From Streptomyces sp. TLI_171 (GTDB taxonomy: Bacteria > Actinomycetota > Actinomycetes > Streptomycetales > Streptomycetaceae): DNA of 64,000 nucleotides. The stretch covers positions 3,038,001 to 3,102,000 of the forward strand of contig NZ_RAPS01000001.1 of NCBI RefSeq assembly GCF_003610255.1. Direction: 5' to 3'. Positions 16,351 to 28,845 of this stretch are shown here, piece after piece. A program made the translations under genes and the position numbers. The notes below the pieces were generated by a model. It did not search any database and was not told the DNA's origin. It worked only from the letters and a program-made list of their open reading frames with translations. The stretch's first letter is position 1. Every line of letters starts with the position of its first letter.

Positions 16351-18192
16351 CTAGGCGACCTCGACCCGGCGCGGCATCGGGATTCCCGCCGTCGCTTCCG
16401 CCTCCGGTTCGGTCAGCCCGACGAAGGCCGGAGCGCAGTCCGGACCCTCGTCCTCGGGGGCCGCCACCACCCGGACCGGTGTCTCGAAGGGACCGGGGAC
16501 CGGGAAGTAGGCAGTCAGGAACTCGGCCAGCGCCCGCCCCTGCTCCTCGGCCGGGCCGTCCTCGGCGTCGCCGTCGGCCAGGCAGAACGCGTCCAGGTCG
16601 CGGTCGGCGAGCAGCCGGGCCAGCCGGTCGCGGTCCTCGGCGCGGTCGACCGCCAGGTAGGCGTGCCGCAGGACGCCGTCGACGGCGTCGCCGCAGAGCT
16701 GCGCGTGGTACAGCGCCAGGGTGACCGGCGCGACGTCGACGGCGGCCCGGAAGACCGACCGGCCGGTGGTCGCCAGCTCCGGCTGCCAGCGCCGCTCGGC
16801 CTCGGCCAGCAGGCTGCGCCGCAGCGCGTAGGGGACGTGCGCGAGCACCCGGACGAAGGCCCGGCCGTGACGGCTCTCCAGCAGCCGGCGGGTGTTCTGC
16901 TGGGCGGCGGTGTACACGTCGGCCGACACCGTGGACGTGGACGGCGGGACGATCCTGGTGTCGCGGAACACCTTGGGCTGGCCGTTGCCGAGGAAGAAGT
17001 CCTCGGGGCGGACCGGGCGGCCCAGGAACATGTCGTCGTTGAAGTACAGGAAGTGCTCGGACAGGCCGGGGATGCGGTGCAGTCCGGTCTCGATGGCGTG
17101 CGAGTTGAACACGGGGCCGGCGGGCAGCAGGTCGCGGTGCGCGACCACGGTCAGCCCGGGCGCCTCCTCGTCCAGCCAGGCCGGCACCTGGTCGTCGGTC
17201 ACCAGGTAGAGGTGGCGGATCCAGGGGGCGTACATGGCGATCGAGCGCAGGCAGTACCGCAGCTCGTCGTGGTTGCGGTAGCGGTGGTCGCCGTCGTCGA
17301 GGCGGTCGGCGGTCTCCGGGGCGGCGCCGGACAGGCGGGCCCGGGCCTCGGCGCGGCGGCGCTGCCACTGCGGGTCGGTGTCGTCGACCCAGGTCAGCAC
17401 GGCGTCCACCGGGAACCGGACGTCTTCCGGCAGGTGGTGCAGGAAGGGCTCGGCGACGGGGTACTCGCGGTCGCCGACCCGGACCGTGCCGGCCGCCTCC
17501 AGCGAGGGCAGCCACCAGCCGTACGGGGTCTCGTCGATGGACGCGACCCCTCCGGCCTGCGACTCGGTGGCGTCCCAGAACTCCAGGTCGCAGCCGTGGT
17601 CCTGGCCGTAGTGCAGGGTCCGCCCGGTGGTCACCACCGGGCGGTACAGGCGCACGCCCTTGACCCGCTCGGGCGGTTCCGGCGGAAGGGGCGGCTGCTC
17701 GCCCTCCGGCGCCTCGGCGGGCGGCGGGGGCGTCTCGTGCTCCTCGACCGCGGCCGGCAGGCCCTCGGCGAGCACGGTCGCGTGCACCCGGCCGTGGCCG
17801 AGCAGTGCCGCGTAGACGGGGGCGCCGCGGAACGCCGCGGCGACGGCCGCCAGCGCGGCCTCCCGTCCGCCGGGCCGCACGCCCAGGCGGTGCCGGACGC
17901 CCCGGTCGGGGATCAGCAGGTAGGGCAGGCCGGCGGCGTCCAGCGCCTCCGCGACGGCGATCAGGTTGGCCTGCCGCGCCTGCGGGGCGAGCAGGTCGTC
18001 GCGGACCTCCGTCAGCTGCCCGAGGTGGCGCACCAGCGCCGGATCGGCGGCGATCAGTTCGTCCTCGCGCAATCGCTGCGGATCGATCGGCGCGGGGGCG
18101 GGCGGCGGCACCTGCGGCAGCAGACCGATCGCACGCAGAGTGCGTGCGGCGAACCGCCGCACCGGCCTCATCACTGCCCGTCCTGCTGCCAT
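16351..18192 (-). CDS. Stealth family sugar-phosphate transferase
   Basis: A 613-residue protein with the Stealth conserved regions of hexose-1-phosphate transferases that build phosphodiester-linked capsules. CR1 is VDAVLTWVDDTDPQW (about residues 262-276). CR2 includes RYRNHDELRYCLRSI and HFLYFNDDMFLGRPV (303-394). CR3 and CR4 follow through KVFRDTRIVPPS and RAFVRVLAHVPYALRR. The N-terminal 260 residues are less conserved, with a Pro-rich insert near 155-175. Together with the adjacent TagF-like gene it suggests a phosphodiester-linked wall glycopolymer. ATG 18192 follows aggagag. The 18193-18301 gap upstream is visibly AT-richer and likely holds the promoter. Confidence 0.9.
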   Translation of the reverse strand: MAAGRAVMRPVRRFAARTLRAIGLLPQVPPPAPAPIDPQRLREDELIAADPALVRHLGQLTEVRDDLLAPQARQANLIAVAEALDAAGLPYLLIPDRGVRHRLGVRPGGREAALAAVAAAFRGAPVYAALLGHGRVHATVLAEGLPAAVEEHETPPPPAEAPEGEQPPLPPEPPERVKGVRLYRPVVTTGRTLHYGQDHGCDLEFWDATESQAGGVASIDETPYGWWLPSLEAAGTVRVGDREYPVAEPFLHHLPEDVRFPVDAVLTWVDDTDPQWQRRRAEARARLSGAAPETADRLDDGDHRYRNHDELRYCLRSIAMYAPWIRHLYLVTDDQVPAWLDEEAPGLTVVAHRDLLPAGPVFNSHAIETGLHRIPGLSEHFLYFNDDMFLGRPVRPEDFFLGNGQPKVFRDTRIVPPSTSTVSADVYTAAQQNTRRLLESRHGRAFVRVLAHVPYALRRSLLAEAERRWQPELATTGRSVFRAAVDVAPVTLALYHAQLCGDAVDGVLRHAYLAVDRAEDRDRLARLLADRDLDAFCLADGDAEDGPAEEQGRALAEFLTAYFPVPGPFETPVRVVAAPEDEGPDCAPAFVGLTEPEAEATAGIPMPRRVEVA

Positions 18193-18301
18193 GTCTCTCC
18201 TGAGCGTGCCGGATCACGGCGACGCTAACAATTCCCGAGCGGAGAATGAAGCGGAGGCGAACAACTCCCAGGAAATTGGCAGAAACCACAGGTGAGCGGG
18301 G

Positions 18302-18858
18302 TCAGGCCGCTCCGAAGCGGAACGAGTGCCAGGGACGCCACACCGCATCCGCGCCGAACCGGGAGAGCACGAATTCGGTGACCTCGAAGACCGCGCGGAA
18401 GCCCCGCGCGTCCTCGTAGGCCGCGTCCAGCACCGGCTCGGGCAGCCCGTGGGCGACGGTGACGTGCGGGTGGTACGGGAAGGCCAGTTCGCGGGCCAGC
18501 GGGCCGGCGCGGACCTCGGCCTCCAGCACCCGGCACTCCTGGGCGCCCTCCTCGACCCGGACGAACACCACCGGGGAGACCGGGCGGAAGGTGCCGCTGC
18601 CCTGCAGCAGCATCTTGAAGGGACGCTGGACGGCCGCCACCGCCCGCAGGTGCGCCTGGATGCCCGGCAGCAGCGCGGTCCGGGTCTCGGTCGGCGGCAG
18701 CAGGGTCACGTGGGTCGGTATCGCCCGGGCCTGGGGGTCGCCGTGGCCGGCCCGGGCGTCCTGCAGCAGGCTGCCGTACGGCTCCGGGACGTGTATGGAC
18801 ACGCCGATGGTGACGGCCTCGCCGAGACCGTCGCCGTCGGAGGCAGCAGCCGTGGGCA

Positions 18859-18859
<1 letters not shown>
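18302..18859 (-). CDS. 2'-5' RNA ligase/LigT-like phosphoesterase
   Basis: A 185-residue protein of the 2H phosphoesterase superfamily. The two catalytic HxT motifs are visible as THVT in IPTHVTLLPP (about residue 45) and HVTV in YHPHVTVAHG. Such proteins hydrolyse or form 2',5'-phosphodiester bonds or cyclic phosphates in RNA; the real substrate is unknown. Its ATG (18859) shares one base with the trpS stop codon, so it is translationally coupled to a tRNA synthetase gene, which hints at RNA metabolism. Confidence 0.85.
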
Positions 18860-19926
<1,067 letters not shown>

Positions 19927-21240
19927 TCAGGAAACCTCCGGGCCCACCGGATCCGCGAGTGTGACCGCGCTCACCCGCAGGCGCTCGATCCGCCGCCCGT
20001 CCAGCCGGGCCACGGTCAGCCGCGCGCCCGACTCGGTGAGCACCTGGTCGCCCTTCTCCGGCAGCCGGCCGAGCTCGCGCACCACGAACCCGGCGACCGT
20101 CTCGTACGGGCCCTCGGGCAGCGCGAAGCCGGTCTCCTGGGCGAAGTCCGAGAGGTTGAGCAGCCCGTCCAGCTCCACCCCGCCGCCGGCCAGCCGGCGG
20201 GTCGCGGTGGTGTCCTGGGCGTCGTACTCGTCGCGGATCTCGCCGATCACCTCCTCGACCAGGTCCTCCAGGGTGACGATGCCCGCGGTGCCGCCGTACT
20301 CGTCGACCACGATCGCCAGGTGGTGGCCCTCCCGGCGCATCTCGCTCATCGCCTCCAGCACCCGCTTGGTGGCCGGCAGCAGCTTCACCGGCCGGGCCAG
20401 GTCCCGCACCAGGGCGGCCTGCTCGGCGCGCGCCCCGTACAGGTCGCGGACGTGCACGAACCCGGTCACCGCGTCGTAGGAGCCCTCCACCACCGGGTAC
20501 CGGGAGTGCGGCGCGGAGTCCGTCTCGGCCCGCACCTCGCTCACCACCCGGTCCGCGTCCAGGAAGGTCACCTCGGTGCGCGGCACCATCACCTCGCGCA
20601 GCTGGCGCTCCCCCGCCGCGAACACCTCGTTGATCAACTCGCGTTCGTCCGAGCCCAGTTCGGTGTTGGCCGCGACCAGGCCGCGGAGTTCCTCCGGGCT
20701 CATCACGCCGCGCCCGGCGGACGGGTCGCCGCCCAGCAGGCGCACCATCAGATTGGTCGAGTGCCCGAGCAGCCAGATCACCGGCCGCAGCGCCACCGAC
20801 ATCACGTCCACCACCGGCGCGGCCAGCAGCGCGATCGACTCGGCCCGCTGCAGGCCGATCCGCTTGGGCGTCAACTCGCCCAGCACCAGGGAGGCGTACG
20901 AGATCACCAGGGTCAGCGAGACCAGCGCCACCGCGTCCGCGAGGCCCTCCGACAGTCCCGCGTCCACGAACACCGGCGCCAGCTTCCCGGACAGCGTGTC
21001 CGCGCCGAACGCCGCCGACAGGAAGCCCATGCAGGTCACCCCGACCTGCACCGCCGCCAGGAACCGGTTCGGGTCCGCCGCCAGGTGCGCGGCCCGCGCG
21101 GCGCGCCGCGACCCCGCCGACTCCAGGGTTCGGATCTGCCCCTCGCGCAGCGAGATCAGCGAGATCTCCGCGACGTTGAACAGTCCGCCCAGCACGATGA
21201 ACACCAGGACGAGCGCCGCGTCCTGCAGGGTTTCGCTCAC
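19927..21240 (-). CDS. CNNM/CorC-type membrane protein with CBS pair ('hemolysin family')
   Basis: A 437-residue protein. The N-terminal DUF21/CNNM membrane domain (residues 1-200, ending near the conserved VLGELTPKRIGL) is followed by a CBS pair (about 215-330, with MVPRTEVTFLDAD and GTAGIVTLEDLVEEVIGEI) and a C-terminal CorC_HlyC domain (about 345-430, GPYETVAGFVVRELGRLP). Family members take part in magnesium or cobalt efflux; the hemolysin name is historical. GTG 21240 starts it. It lies 22 bases before trpS and may be co-transcribed with it. Confidence 0.92.
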   Translation of the reverse strand: MSETLQDAALVLVFIVLGGLFNVAEISLISLREGQIRTLESAGSRRAARAAHLAADPNRFLAAVQVGVTCMGFLSAAFGADTLSGKLAPVFVDAGLSEGLADAVALVSLTLVISYASLVLGELTPKRIGLQRAESIALLAAPVVDVMSVALRPVIWLLGHSTNLMVRLLGGDPSAGRGVMSPEELRGLVAANTELGSDERELINEVFAAGERQLREVMVPRTEVTFLDADRVVSEVRAETDSAPHSRYPVVEGSYDAVTGFVHVRDLYGARAEQAALVRDLARPVKLLPATKRVLEAMSEMRREGHHLAIVVDEYGGTAGIVTLEDLVEEVIGEIRDEYDAQDTTATRRLAGGGVELDGLLNLSDFAQETGFALPEGPYETVAGFVVRELGRLPEKGDQVLTESGARLTVARLDGRRIERLRVSAVTLADPVGPEVS

Positions 21241-21255
21241 GGCCCGAGTGTAGGA

Positions 21256-21290
21256 GAACGGCCGGGCGCCCCGTGGGCGCCCGGCCGTTC
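21256..21290 (-). terminator. Terminator of mdh
   Basis: A perfect 15-bp stem (21256-21270 with 21276-21290) around a CCGTG loop, 20 bases after the mdh stop and just upstream of the next leftward gene. Confidence 0.85.
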
Positions 21291-21309
21291 ACCGCGTGCG
21301 GATCGGCGC

Positions 21310-22404
<1,095 letters not shown>

Positions 22405-22467
22405 GCCGATTCCCCCACCGACAGGGGCGCGGGGGGTTCCCCCCACGCGCCCCCGCCCGGTCGCCGC

Positions 22468-22881
22468 TCAGTGCATCGGGTGCCCGATGAGGCGGCCGAT
22501 GTTCTCCAGGAACGGGACGCGCAGCCAGGGTTCGGGCTGGGCGACCAGGGTGAGCAGGACGATCACGCTGCCGAAGAGAAACATCAGGGTGACGTCGGTG
22601 AAGCGGCTGCGCACGGCGAGCATCCCGACGTCCGGGAGGCCGAGCCGGAGCAGGGCGCCGAGCAGCGGGGCCGCGCCGACGGCGAGCAGGCCGAGCCGGA
22701 AGTCGCCGGCCCAGGTGATGAGCAGGCCGGCGGTGGCGACGGCGAGGACCAGCGTTATCGGCCACTGCCGCAGCGGGAGGGTGTGGCCGCGGCCGAGCGC
22801 GGCCGCGGAGCCCTCCGGCGGCAGGGTGCCCTCGGTGGTGACGGGGGGTCGGCGCCGACCGCGCCGAATCACGCCGGGCAC
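22468..22881 (-). CDS. DUF3017 small membrane protein
   Basis: About 137 residues with a basic N-terminus and three membrane helices (WPITLVLAVATAGLLI, FRLGLLAVGAAPLLGALLRL and VTLMFLFGSVIVLLTLV). This matches the DUF3017 family, which is typically encoded just downstream of folD in Streptomyces, as here. Function unknown. The start is not certain: GTG 22881 lies 5 bases beyond the folD stop and GTG 22872 is an alternative; neither has a good ribosome site, so coupling to folD translation is likely. Confidence 0.8.
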   Translation of the reverse strand: MPGVIRRGRRRPPVTTEGTLPPEGSAAALGRGHTLPLRQWPITLVLAVATAGLLITWAGDFRLGLLAVGAAPLLGALLRLGLPDVGMLAVRSRFTDVTLMFLFGSVIVLLTLVAQPEPWLRVPFLENIGRLIGHPMH

Positions 22882-22886
22882 CGGTC

Positions 22887-23741
22887 TCAGACGCCGGCGC
22901 GGCGCTCGGCCGCCTCGACGATGTTGTTGAGGAGCATCGCGCGGGTCATCGGGCCGACGCCGCCGGGGTTGGGGGAGATCCAGCCCGCGACCTCGGTGAC
23001 GCCGGGGTGCACGTCGCCGACGATCTTGCCCTCGCTGCGCGAGACGCCGACGTCGAGGACGGCCGCACCGGGCTTGACGTCCTCGGGCTTGACCAGGTGC
23101 GGGACGCCCGCGGCGGCCACGATGACGTCGGCGCCCCGCAGGTGCGAGGCGAGGTCGCGGGTGCCGGTGTGGCAGAGCGTCACGGTGGCGTTCTCGCTGC
23201 GGCGGGTGAGCAGCAGGCCGATGGAGCGGCCGACGGTGATGCCGCGGCCGACCACGACGACCTCGGCGCCGTCGATGGCGACGTCGTGGCGGCGCAGCAG
23301 TTCGACGATGCCGAGGGGGGTGCAGGGCAGCGGGCCCTCGATGCCGAGGACGAGGCGGCCGAGCGAGGTCGGGTGCAGGCCGTCGGCGTCCTTGTCGGGG
23401 TCCATCAGTTCGAGCACGCGGTTCTGGTCCAGGCCCTTGGGGAGCGGGAGTTGGACGATGTAGCCGGTGCAGGCGGGGTCGGCGTTGAGGTCGCGGACGA
23501 CGTTCTCGACGTCCTCCTGGGTGGCGGTCGCGGGCAGCTCGCGCTGGATCGAGGCGATGCCGATCTCCGCGCAGTCGCGGTGCTTGCCGTTGACGTACCA
23601 CCGGCTGCCCGGGTCGTCGCCGACCAGGACGGTGCCGAGGCCCGGGACGATGCCCCGTTCCTTGAGGGCCGCCACGCGGACGGCGAGTTCGGACTTGATC
23701 GCGGCCGCGGTGGCCTTGCCATCGAGAATCTGGGCAGTCAT
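22887..23741 (-). CDS. folD: Bifunctional methylenetetrahydrofolate dehydrogenase/cyclohydrolase
   Basis: A 284-residue enzyme converting 5,10-methylene-THF to 10-formyl-THF with NADP, supplying one-carbon units to the purine enzymes encoded nearby (purN, purH). [13 protein letters not shown] and the catalytic Lys in the [12 protein letters not shown] region (YxxxK) are FolD signatures, as are [17 protein letters not shown] and the end [18 protein letters not shown] 23741 begins the conserved [12 protein letters not shown]; an in-frame ATG at 23750 is also possible. The upstream extension is not supported. Confidence 0.95.
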   Translation of the reverse strand: MTAQILDGKATAAAIKSELAVRVAALKERGIVPGLGTVLVGDDPGSRWYVNGKHRDCAEIGIASIQRELPATATQEDVENVVRDLNADPACTGYIVQLPLPKGLDQNRVLELMDPDKDADGLHPTSLGRLVLGIEGPLPCTPLGIVELLRRHDVAIDGAEVVVVGRGITVGRSIGLLLTRRSENATVTLCHTGTRDLASHLRGADVIVAAAGVPHLVKPEDVKPGAAVLDVGVSRSEGKIVGDVHPGVTEVAGWISPNPGGVGPMTRAMLLNNIVEAAERRAGV

Positions 23742-23918
23742 GCCCCCCATTCTCCACCTCCGCGCCCGGTTGCGGTTGCGCCACAGTTGCCCCCGCCCCG
23801 CCGGACCCGGCTGGACATCGCGGGCGGCGGCGCACGACCATGTGAGCTGACCACTGCGCCGACGAGGCCAGCTGACCGGCCGTCGGACCAGGCGGGGAGA
23901 ACTTCGGGGGACCCAAAG

Positions 23919-24344
23919 GTGAGCAATCCGTACCAGCAGCCCGATCCGTACGGCGGGAACGGCTACGGCCAGCCCCAGCAACCGGGTTACGGCTACCCGC
24001 AGCAGCAGCCGCCGCAGGGCTACGGCTACCCGCAGGCGCCGCAGCCGTACCCGCAGCAGCCCGGCTACCCGTTCGCGCCGCAGGTGAACCCGGCGGTGGC
24101 GCAGCAGCAGAAGACGATGGCGACCGCCTCGGCGGCGATCGGTGTGATCGCGACGCTGACGGCGTGCTGGTTCGGCTGGCTGCTCGGGCTGGTCGGCATC
24201 GGCCTGGGGATCGCGTCGCTGAACAAGGTGTCGCAGACCGGCCAGAACCGCGGTGTCGCGATCGGCGGCATCGTGATCAATGCCTTGGCGCTGCTGATCG
24301 GCATCGCCATCGTGGTCCTGTACGTCGTCTCTGCCAACAGATGA
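23919..24344 (+). CDS. DUF4190-type membrane protein with Gln/Pro/Tyr-rich head
   Basis: A 141-residue protein starting at GTG 23919 after cgggggaccc. Residues 1-60 are low-complexity repeats around GYGYPQ. The rest has two membrane helices with a conserved loop between them ([21 protein letters not shown]), as in DUF4190 proteins. Function unknown. It is divergent from folD, and its stop overlaps the next start as ATGA. The repeat head is shared with the RDD protein at 24911. Confidence 0.8.
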   Translation: MSNPYQQPDPYGGNGYGQPQQPGYGYPQQQPPQGYGYPQAPQPYPQQPGYPFAPQVNPAVAQQQKTMATASAAIGVIATLTACWFGWLLGLVGIGLGIASLNKVSQTGQNRGVAIGGIVINALALLIGIAIVVLYVVSANR

Positions 24345-24766
24345 GCGCGGTGGGGGCGTCGGGCGCGGTGGAGCGCTGGCGCCGGTCGGCGGACACCGCG
24401 GGCGGCCGGTGGTCGCGAGTGGCGGTCCGCGGGCTGGGCGGCGCCGCGGTGGCCCTGCTGGCGGCGGTGCTGCACGACGCGCACGACCCCGGGGTGCTGT
24501 GCCCGCTGCGCCGGTTCACCGGGATCCCCTGTCCAGGGTGCGGTTCGACCACGGTCTTCATCGAGGCGGGACACGGCAGTTGGGCCGCCGCGCTGGCGGC
24601 GAACCCGGTGACGGTGCTGGTCGCGCTGGGTCTGCTGGCCGCTCCGCTGGGGCCGGGCCGCTGGTGGTGGCGACAGTCGGGCCGGGTCCGCGGCGGCGTC
24701 ATCTGGGGTGCGGCGGCGGCGTCCTGGGCGTGGCAACTGCACCGCTACGGCTTCCTCCCGGTGTGA
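24341..24766 (+). CDS. DUF2752 membrane protein
   Basis: A 141-residue protein with a helix near residues 30-45, the family motif [18 protein letters not shown] (a CPxCG knuckle) and two more hydrophobic segments. DUF2752 proteins are small membrane proteins of unknown role, sometimes near development or secretion genes. ATG 24341 overlaps the preceding stop by four bases, so the two are translationally coupled and probably work together. Confidence 0.85.
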   Translation: MSAVGASGAVERWRRSADTAGGRWSRVAVRGLGGAAVALLAAVLHDAHDPGVLCPLRRFTGIPCPGCGSTTVFIEAGHGSWAAALAANPVTVLVALGLLAAPLGPGRWWWRQSGRVRGGVIWGAAAASWAWQLHRYGFLPV

Positions 24767-24910
24767 CGGACCTTCCGTGTTGGTCCGCACCTCTTAGCGC
24801 CGTCATCGCCATCCGCTAGTCTCCCGTCCCGGTCGGCCATTCAACTGCCCGTCCGCGGCAGGGTTTCCTGTCGTCCCGTCCCCAATTCCATTCCTGCCCG
24901 GAGGCATTGA

Positions 24911-25594
24911 ATGAGCTACCCGCCCGACCCGAACAACCCCTACGGCCAGCCGCAGCAGCCCAACTACGGCTACCCGCAGCAGCAGCCGCCGGCCGCGCCG
25001 GGCTACGGCTACCCGCAGCAGGCCCCGCCGGCCGCCCCCGGCTACGGCTACCCGCAGGCGCCGCAGCAGGGTTACGGCATCCCGCAGCAGGGCTACGGCT
25101 ACCCGCAGCCCGGCTACCAGGGCATGCCGCCGTACGCGAGCTGGGGCAGCCGCGTGGTGGCGACGCTGATCGACGGCCTGATCGTGGGCGTGCCGTCCGG
25201 CATCCTGTACGGCATCGGCGCCGCGCAGACGATCAGCGGCATGAAGTGCACCACCGACCCGGACACCTACGCCAGCCACTGCACCGGCGGCGCCACCAGC
25301 GGCGTGGGCGGCCTGCTGATCCTGCTGGGCTGGGTGCTGGCCGTCGCCGGCCTGCTGTTCCTGCTGTACCGGGTGGGCACCACCGGCCAGACCCCGGGCA
25401 AGAAGGCGATGAACATCCGGCTGGCGCGGGAGAGCGACGGTCAGAACATCGGCTTCGGCATGGCGTTCGTCCGCCACCTGTGCCACTTCCTGGACGGCTT
25501 CTGCTGCGTCGGCTACCTCTGGCCGCTGTGGGACGACAAGCGCCAGACCTTCGCCGACAAGGTCCTGAGCACCGTGGTCGTCAAGACCCAGTGA
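24911..25594 (+). CDS. RDD family membrane protein
   Basis: A 227-residue protein. Residues 1-75 are Gln/Pro/Tyr-rich with five GYGYPQ-like repeats. The RDD domain follows, with the conserved Arg and Asp in [15 protein letters not shown], helices near 90-105 and 130-155, and [26 protein letters not shown] proteins are thought to be small transporters or channel-like proteins; the substrate is unknown. ATG 24911 follows ggaggcattga. The last gene of this rightward group, it ends at a hairpin shared with purH. Confidence 0.88.
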   Translation: MSYPPDPNNPYGQPQQPNYGYPQQQPPAAPGYGYPQQAPPAAPGYGYPQAPQQGYGIPQQGYGYPQPGYQGMPPYASWGSRVVATLIDGLIVGVPSGILYGIGAAQTISGMKCTTDPDTYASHCTGGATSGVGGLLILLGWVLAVAGLLFLLYRVGTTGQTPGKKAMNIRLARESDGQNIGFGMAFVRHLCHFLDGFCCVGYLWPLWDDKRQTFADKVLSTVVVKTQ

Positions 25595-25614
25595 CCGCGT
25601 CCGCGTCGCGCACG

Positions 25615-25652
25615 CGGAAGGGCCCGCATCCCGAGGGGGGCGGGCCCTTCCG
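25615..25652. terminator. Bidirectional terminator between RDD gene and purH
   Basis: A perfect 13-bp stem (25615-25627 with 25640-25652) and 12-base loop between two converging genes. Confidence 0.8.
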
Positions 25653-25666
25653 TTGTTGTTCGGCGC

Positions 25667-27246
25667 TCAGTGGAAGAAGTGCCGGGTCCCGGTGAGGTAC
25701 ATGGTCACGCCGGCCTTCTCGGCGGCGGCGACCACCTCTTCGTCGCGGATCGAACCGCCGGGCTGCACCACGGCCTTGACGCCGGCGGCGAGCAGGATCT
25801 CCAGGCCGTCGGCGAACGGGAAGAACGCGTCGGAGGCGGCGTAGGAGCCGACCGCGCGCTCGCCGGCCCGCTCGACCGCGAGCTTGCAGGAGTCGACCCG
25901 GTTGACCTGGCCCATGCCGACGCCGACCGAGGCGCCGTCCTTGGCGAGCAGGATCGCGTTGGACTTGACGGCCCGGCAGGCCCGCCAGGCGAAGGCGAGT
26001 TCGGCCAGCTCGTCGGCGGAGAGGGCCGCGCCGGTGGCCAGCGTCCAGGTCGACGGGTCGTCACCGGCGGCGTCGACGCGGTCGACCTGCTGGAGCAGCA
26101 GGCCGCCGGAGATCCGGCGGGACTCCACCGCCTCGGCGGGGGCCTCGGGGGCGACCAGCACCCGCAGGTTCTTCTTCTTGGCCAGCACCTCGACGGCGCC
26201 GTCCTCGTAGCCGGGGGCGACGACGACCTCGGTGAAGATCGGGGCGATCTGCTCGGCGAGCTCGACGGTCACCGGGCGGTTGACGGCGATCACGCCGCCG
26301 TACGCGGAGACCGGGTCGCAGGCGTGCGCCTTGCGGTGCGCCTCGGCGACGTCCGCGCCGGTGCCGATGCCGCACGGGTTGGCGTGCTTGATGATGGCGA
26401 CGGCGGGCTCGGCGTGGTCGTAGGCGGCGCGGCGGGCGGCGTCGGTGTCCACGTAGTTGTTGTAGGACATCTCCTTGCCCTGCAGCTGCTGTGCGCCCGC
26501 CAGGCCGCCGGTGCCGTCGGTGTACAGGGCGGCGGACTGGTGCGGGTTCTCGCCGTAGCGCAGGACGTTGCCGAGCTCCCAGGTGGCGCCGAGGAAGGAC
26601 GGGAACGCCGCGTCCGACTCGGTGTAGCCGGAGTTCTCGAACCAGGAGGCGACGGCCACGTCGTAAGCGGCGGTGTGCGCGAACGCGGCGCCGGCCAGGC
26701 GCTTGCGGGTCAGCAGGTCGAACCCGCCGCCCCGGACGGCCGTCAGCACGTCCGCGTAGCGGGCCGGGTCGACCACGACGGCCACCGAGGGGTGGTTCTT
26801 GGCGGCGGCGCGGACCATCGACGGGCCGCCGATGTCGATCTGCTCGACGCACTCGTCGGGGGTGGCGCCGGAGGCGACGGTGGCGGTGAACGGGTACAGG
26901 TTCACCACGACCAGGTCGAAGGGCTCCACGCCGAGTTCGGCGAGCTGCGCGCGGTGCGACTCCAGGCGCAGGTCGGCGAGGACGCCCGCGTGCACCCGCG
27001 GGTGCAGGGTCTTGACCCGGCCGTCCAGGCACTCGGGGAAGCCGGTCAGCTCGGAGACCTCGGTGACCGGGACGCCGGCGGCGGCGATCCGGCCGGCGGT
27101 GGAGCCGGTGGAGACGATGGCGACCCCGGCGGCGTGCAGGCCCTGGGCGAGCTCCTCCAGTCCGGTCTTGTCGTACACGCTGATCAGCGCGCGGCGAATC
27201 GGGCGTACGTTCTCGGAGACGGGGGCGTTGGCGGAGGAAGCGGCGC

Positions 27247-27250
<4 letters not shown>
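25667..27250 (-). CDS. purH: Bifunctional AICAR transformylase/IMP cyclohydrolase
   Basis: A 527-residue enzyme for the last two steps of IMP synthesis, using 10-formyl-THF. The N-terminal MGS-like cyclohydrolase domain (to about 150) starts [20 protein letters not shown]. The C-terminal transformylase domain has the catalytic Lys-His of [14 protein letters not shown] 27250 overlaps the purN stop (ATGA), favouring coupling; an in-frame ATG at 27262 follows gaaagg and could also be used. It is in one operon with purN. Confidence 0.96.
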
Positions 27251-27906
<656 letters not shown>

Positions 27907-28259
27907 GGCGCGATTCTCCGTACGTCGGGTGCCGCCCGCTGGTACGTCCACCGTCGGTGGGGCCACTACGGGCGGCGGCAGGTCGGGAGCCGGCGGCGAT
28001 TCGCCGGGCGGCCGCGGCGCTGCGGGCCCCGGGGAACCGTTAAGTGCTGCCGACCGTCACCACGATAACGGCTGGTGGGAGGGCACCCGTAACCACCCGG
28101 CAACGCTACGCGCGTAGTTGAGACGGGGATCTCGCGCCCGCCCGGGCCCCAACCTGGCGGGGTGCCGTACAGCCGGGAAGCGGCTGGGGGATCATTGACC
28201 GACCGCCCGCTTCCCCCACCGGCGGACGGCGCACCCGACGAGCAGAAACGGCCGACACC
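27907..28259. other. 353-bp gap between divergent purN and membrane-protein genes
   Basis: It must carry the promoter of purNH leftward and of the 28260 gene rightward. I see no RNA gene, no clear palindrome and no convincing -35/-10 pair. I looked for a ZTP-type riboswitch core because the operon is purine-related and did not find one. The last 60 bases include a GC-rich leader ending in a weak ribosome site (agcagaaacgg). Confidence 0.4.
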
Positions 28260-28838
28260 ATGAGCAGCGGCGAGGACAGCGGCGAGCGCAACCCCTTCGC
28301 GCCCCCTCCCCCCGGCGCACCCGACCAGCCCTGGCGTCCCCGCGTCCCCCCGCCGCCGGCCGACGGGCCGGGCGAGCAGCGCCCGGAGACCGATCCGTGG
28401 GGCCGTCCGCAGCCCGAGCAGCCCGCCGGGCCCAAGCTCGACCCGGCCGACCCGACCCACCGCACCGCCCGCAACGCGCTGCTGTCCGGCTTCGCCGCCC
28501 TGCTGGCCGTGCTGTTCGGCCAGCTCTGGATCGGCTTCCCGCTGGCCCTGCTGGCCGTCTGGTACGCCGTCACCGTGCTGCGCACCCCCACCGAGCCGGT
28601 CAGCGACCCGTTCGCGCCCCGCCCGGTCCGCCCGCAGGTCCCGGCCGCGCTCGGCGCGCTGATCACCGGCGGCCTGGCCCTGCTGGTGTCGGTGGGCGTC
28701 TTCGGCATGCAGTTCGCGTACCACGACTACCTGGCCTGCGTGGACAGCGCCGCCACCACGGAGGCCGCGCACAGCTGCGCCCAGGAGGAGAACGTGCCGG
28801 CCTGGGTGAGCGCCCTGTACATGGGACCCAACGAGTGA
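28260..28838 (+). CDS. Hypothetical membrane protein with Pro-rich head
   Basis: A 192-residue protein. Residues 1-60 are Pro-rich and charged (cytoplasmic). Two hydrophobic segments follow, around 70-105 (a hairpin, LLSGFAALLAVLFGQLWIG and PLALLAVWYAVTVL) and 130-150. The tail, residues 155-192, has two Cys (YLACVDSAAT and AHSCAQEE), which may pair outside the membrane. It does not match a named family that I know. It converges on the response regulator gene with only 7 bases between stops and no hairpin. Confidence 0.75.
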   Translation: MSSGEDSGERNPFAPPPPGAPDQPWRPRVPPPPADGPGEQRPETDPWGRPQPEQPAGPKLDPADPTHRTARNALLSGFAALLAVLFGQLWIGFPLALLAVWYAVTVLRTPTEPVSDPFAPRPVRPQVPAALGALITGGLALLVSVGVFGMQFAYHDYLACVDSAATTEAAHSCAQEENVPAWVSALYMGPNE

Positions 28839-28845
28839 CGACCCG

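Noticed and set aside
27907..28259. ZTP or other purine riboswitch before purN
   Set aside because: No conserved core or pseudoknot-like pairing could be recognised.
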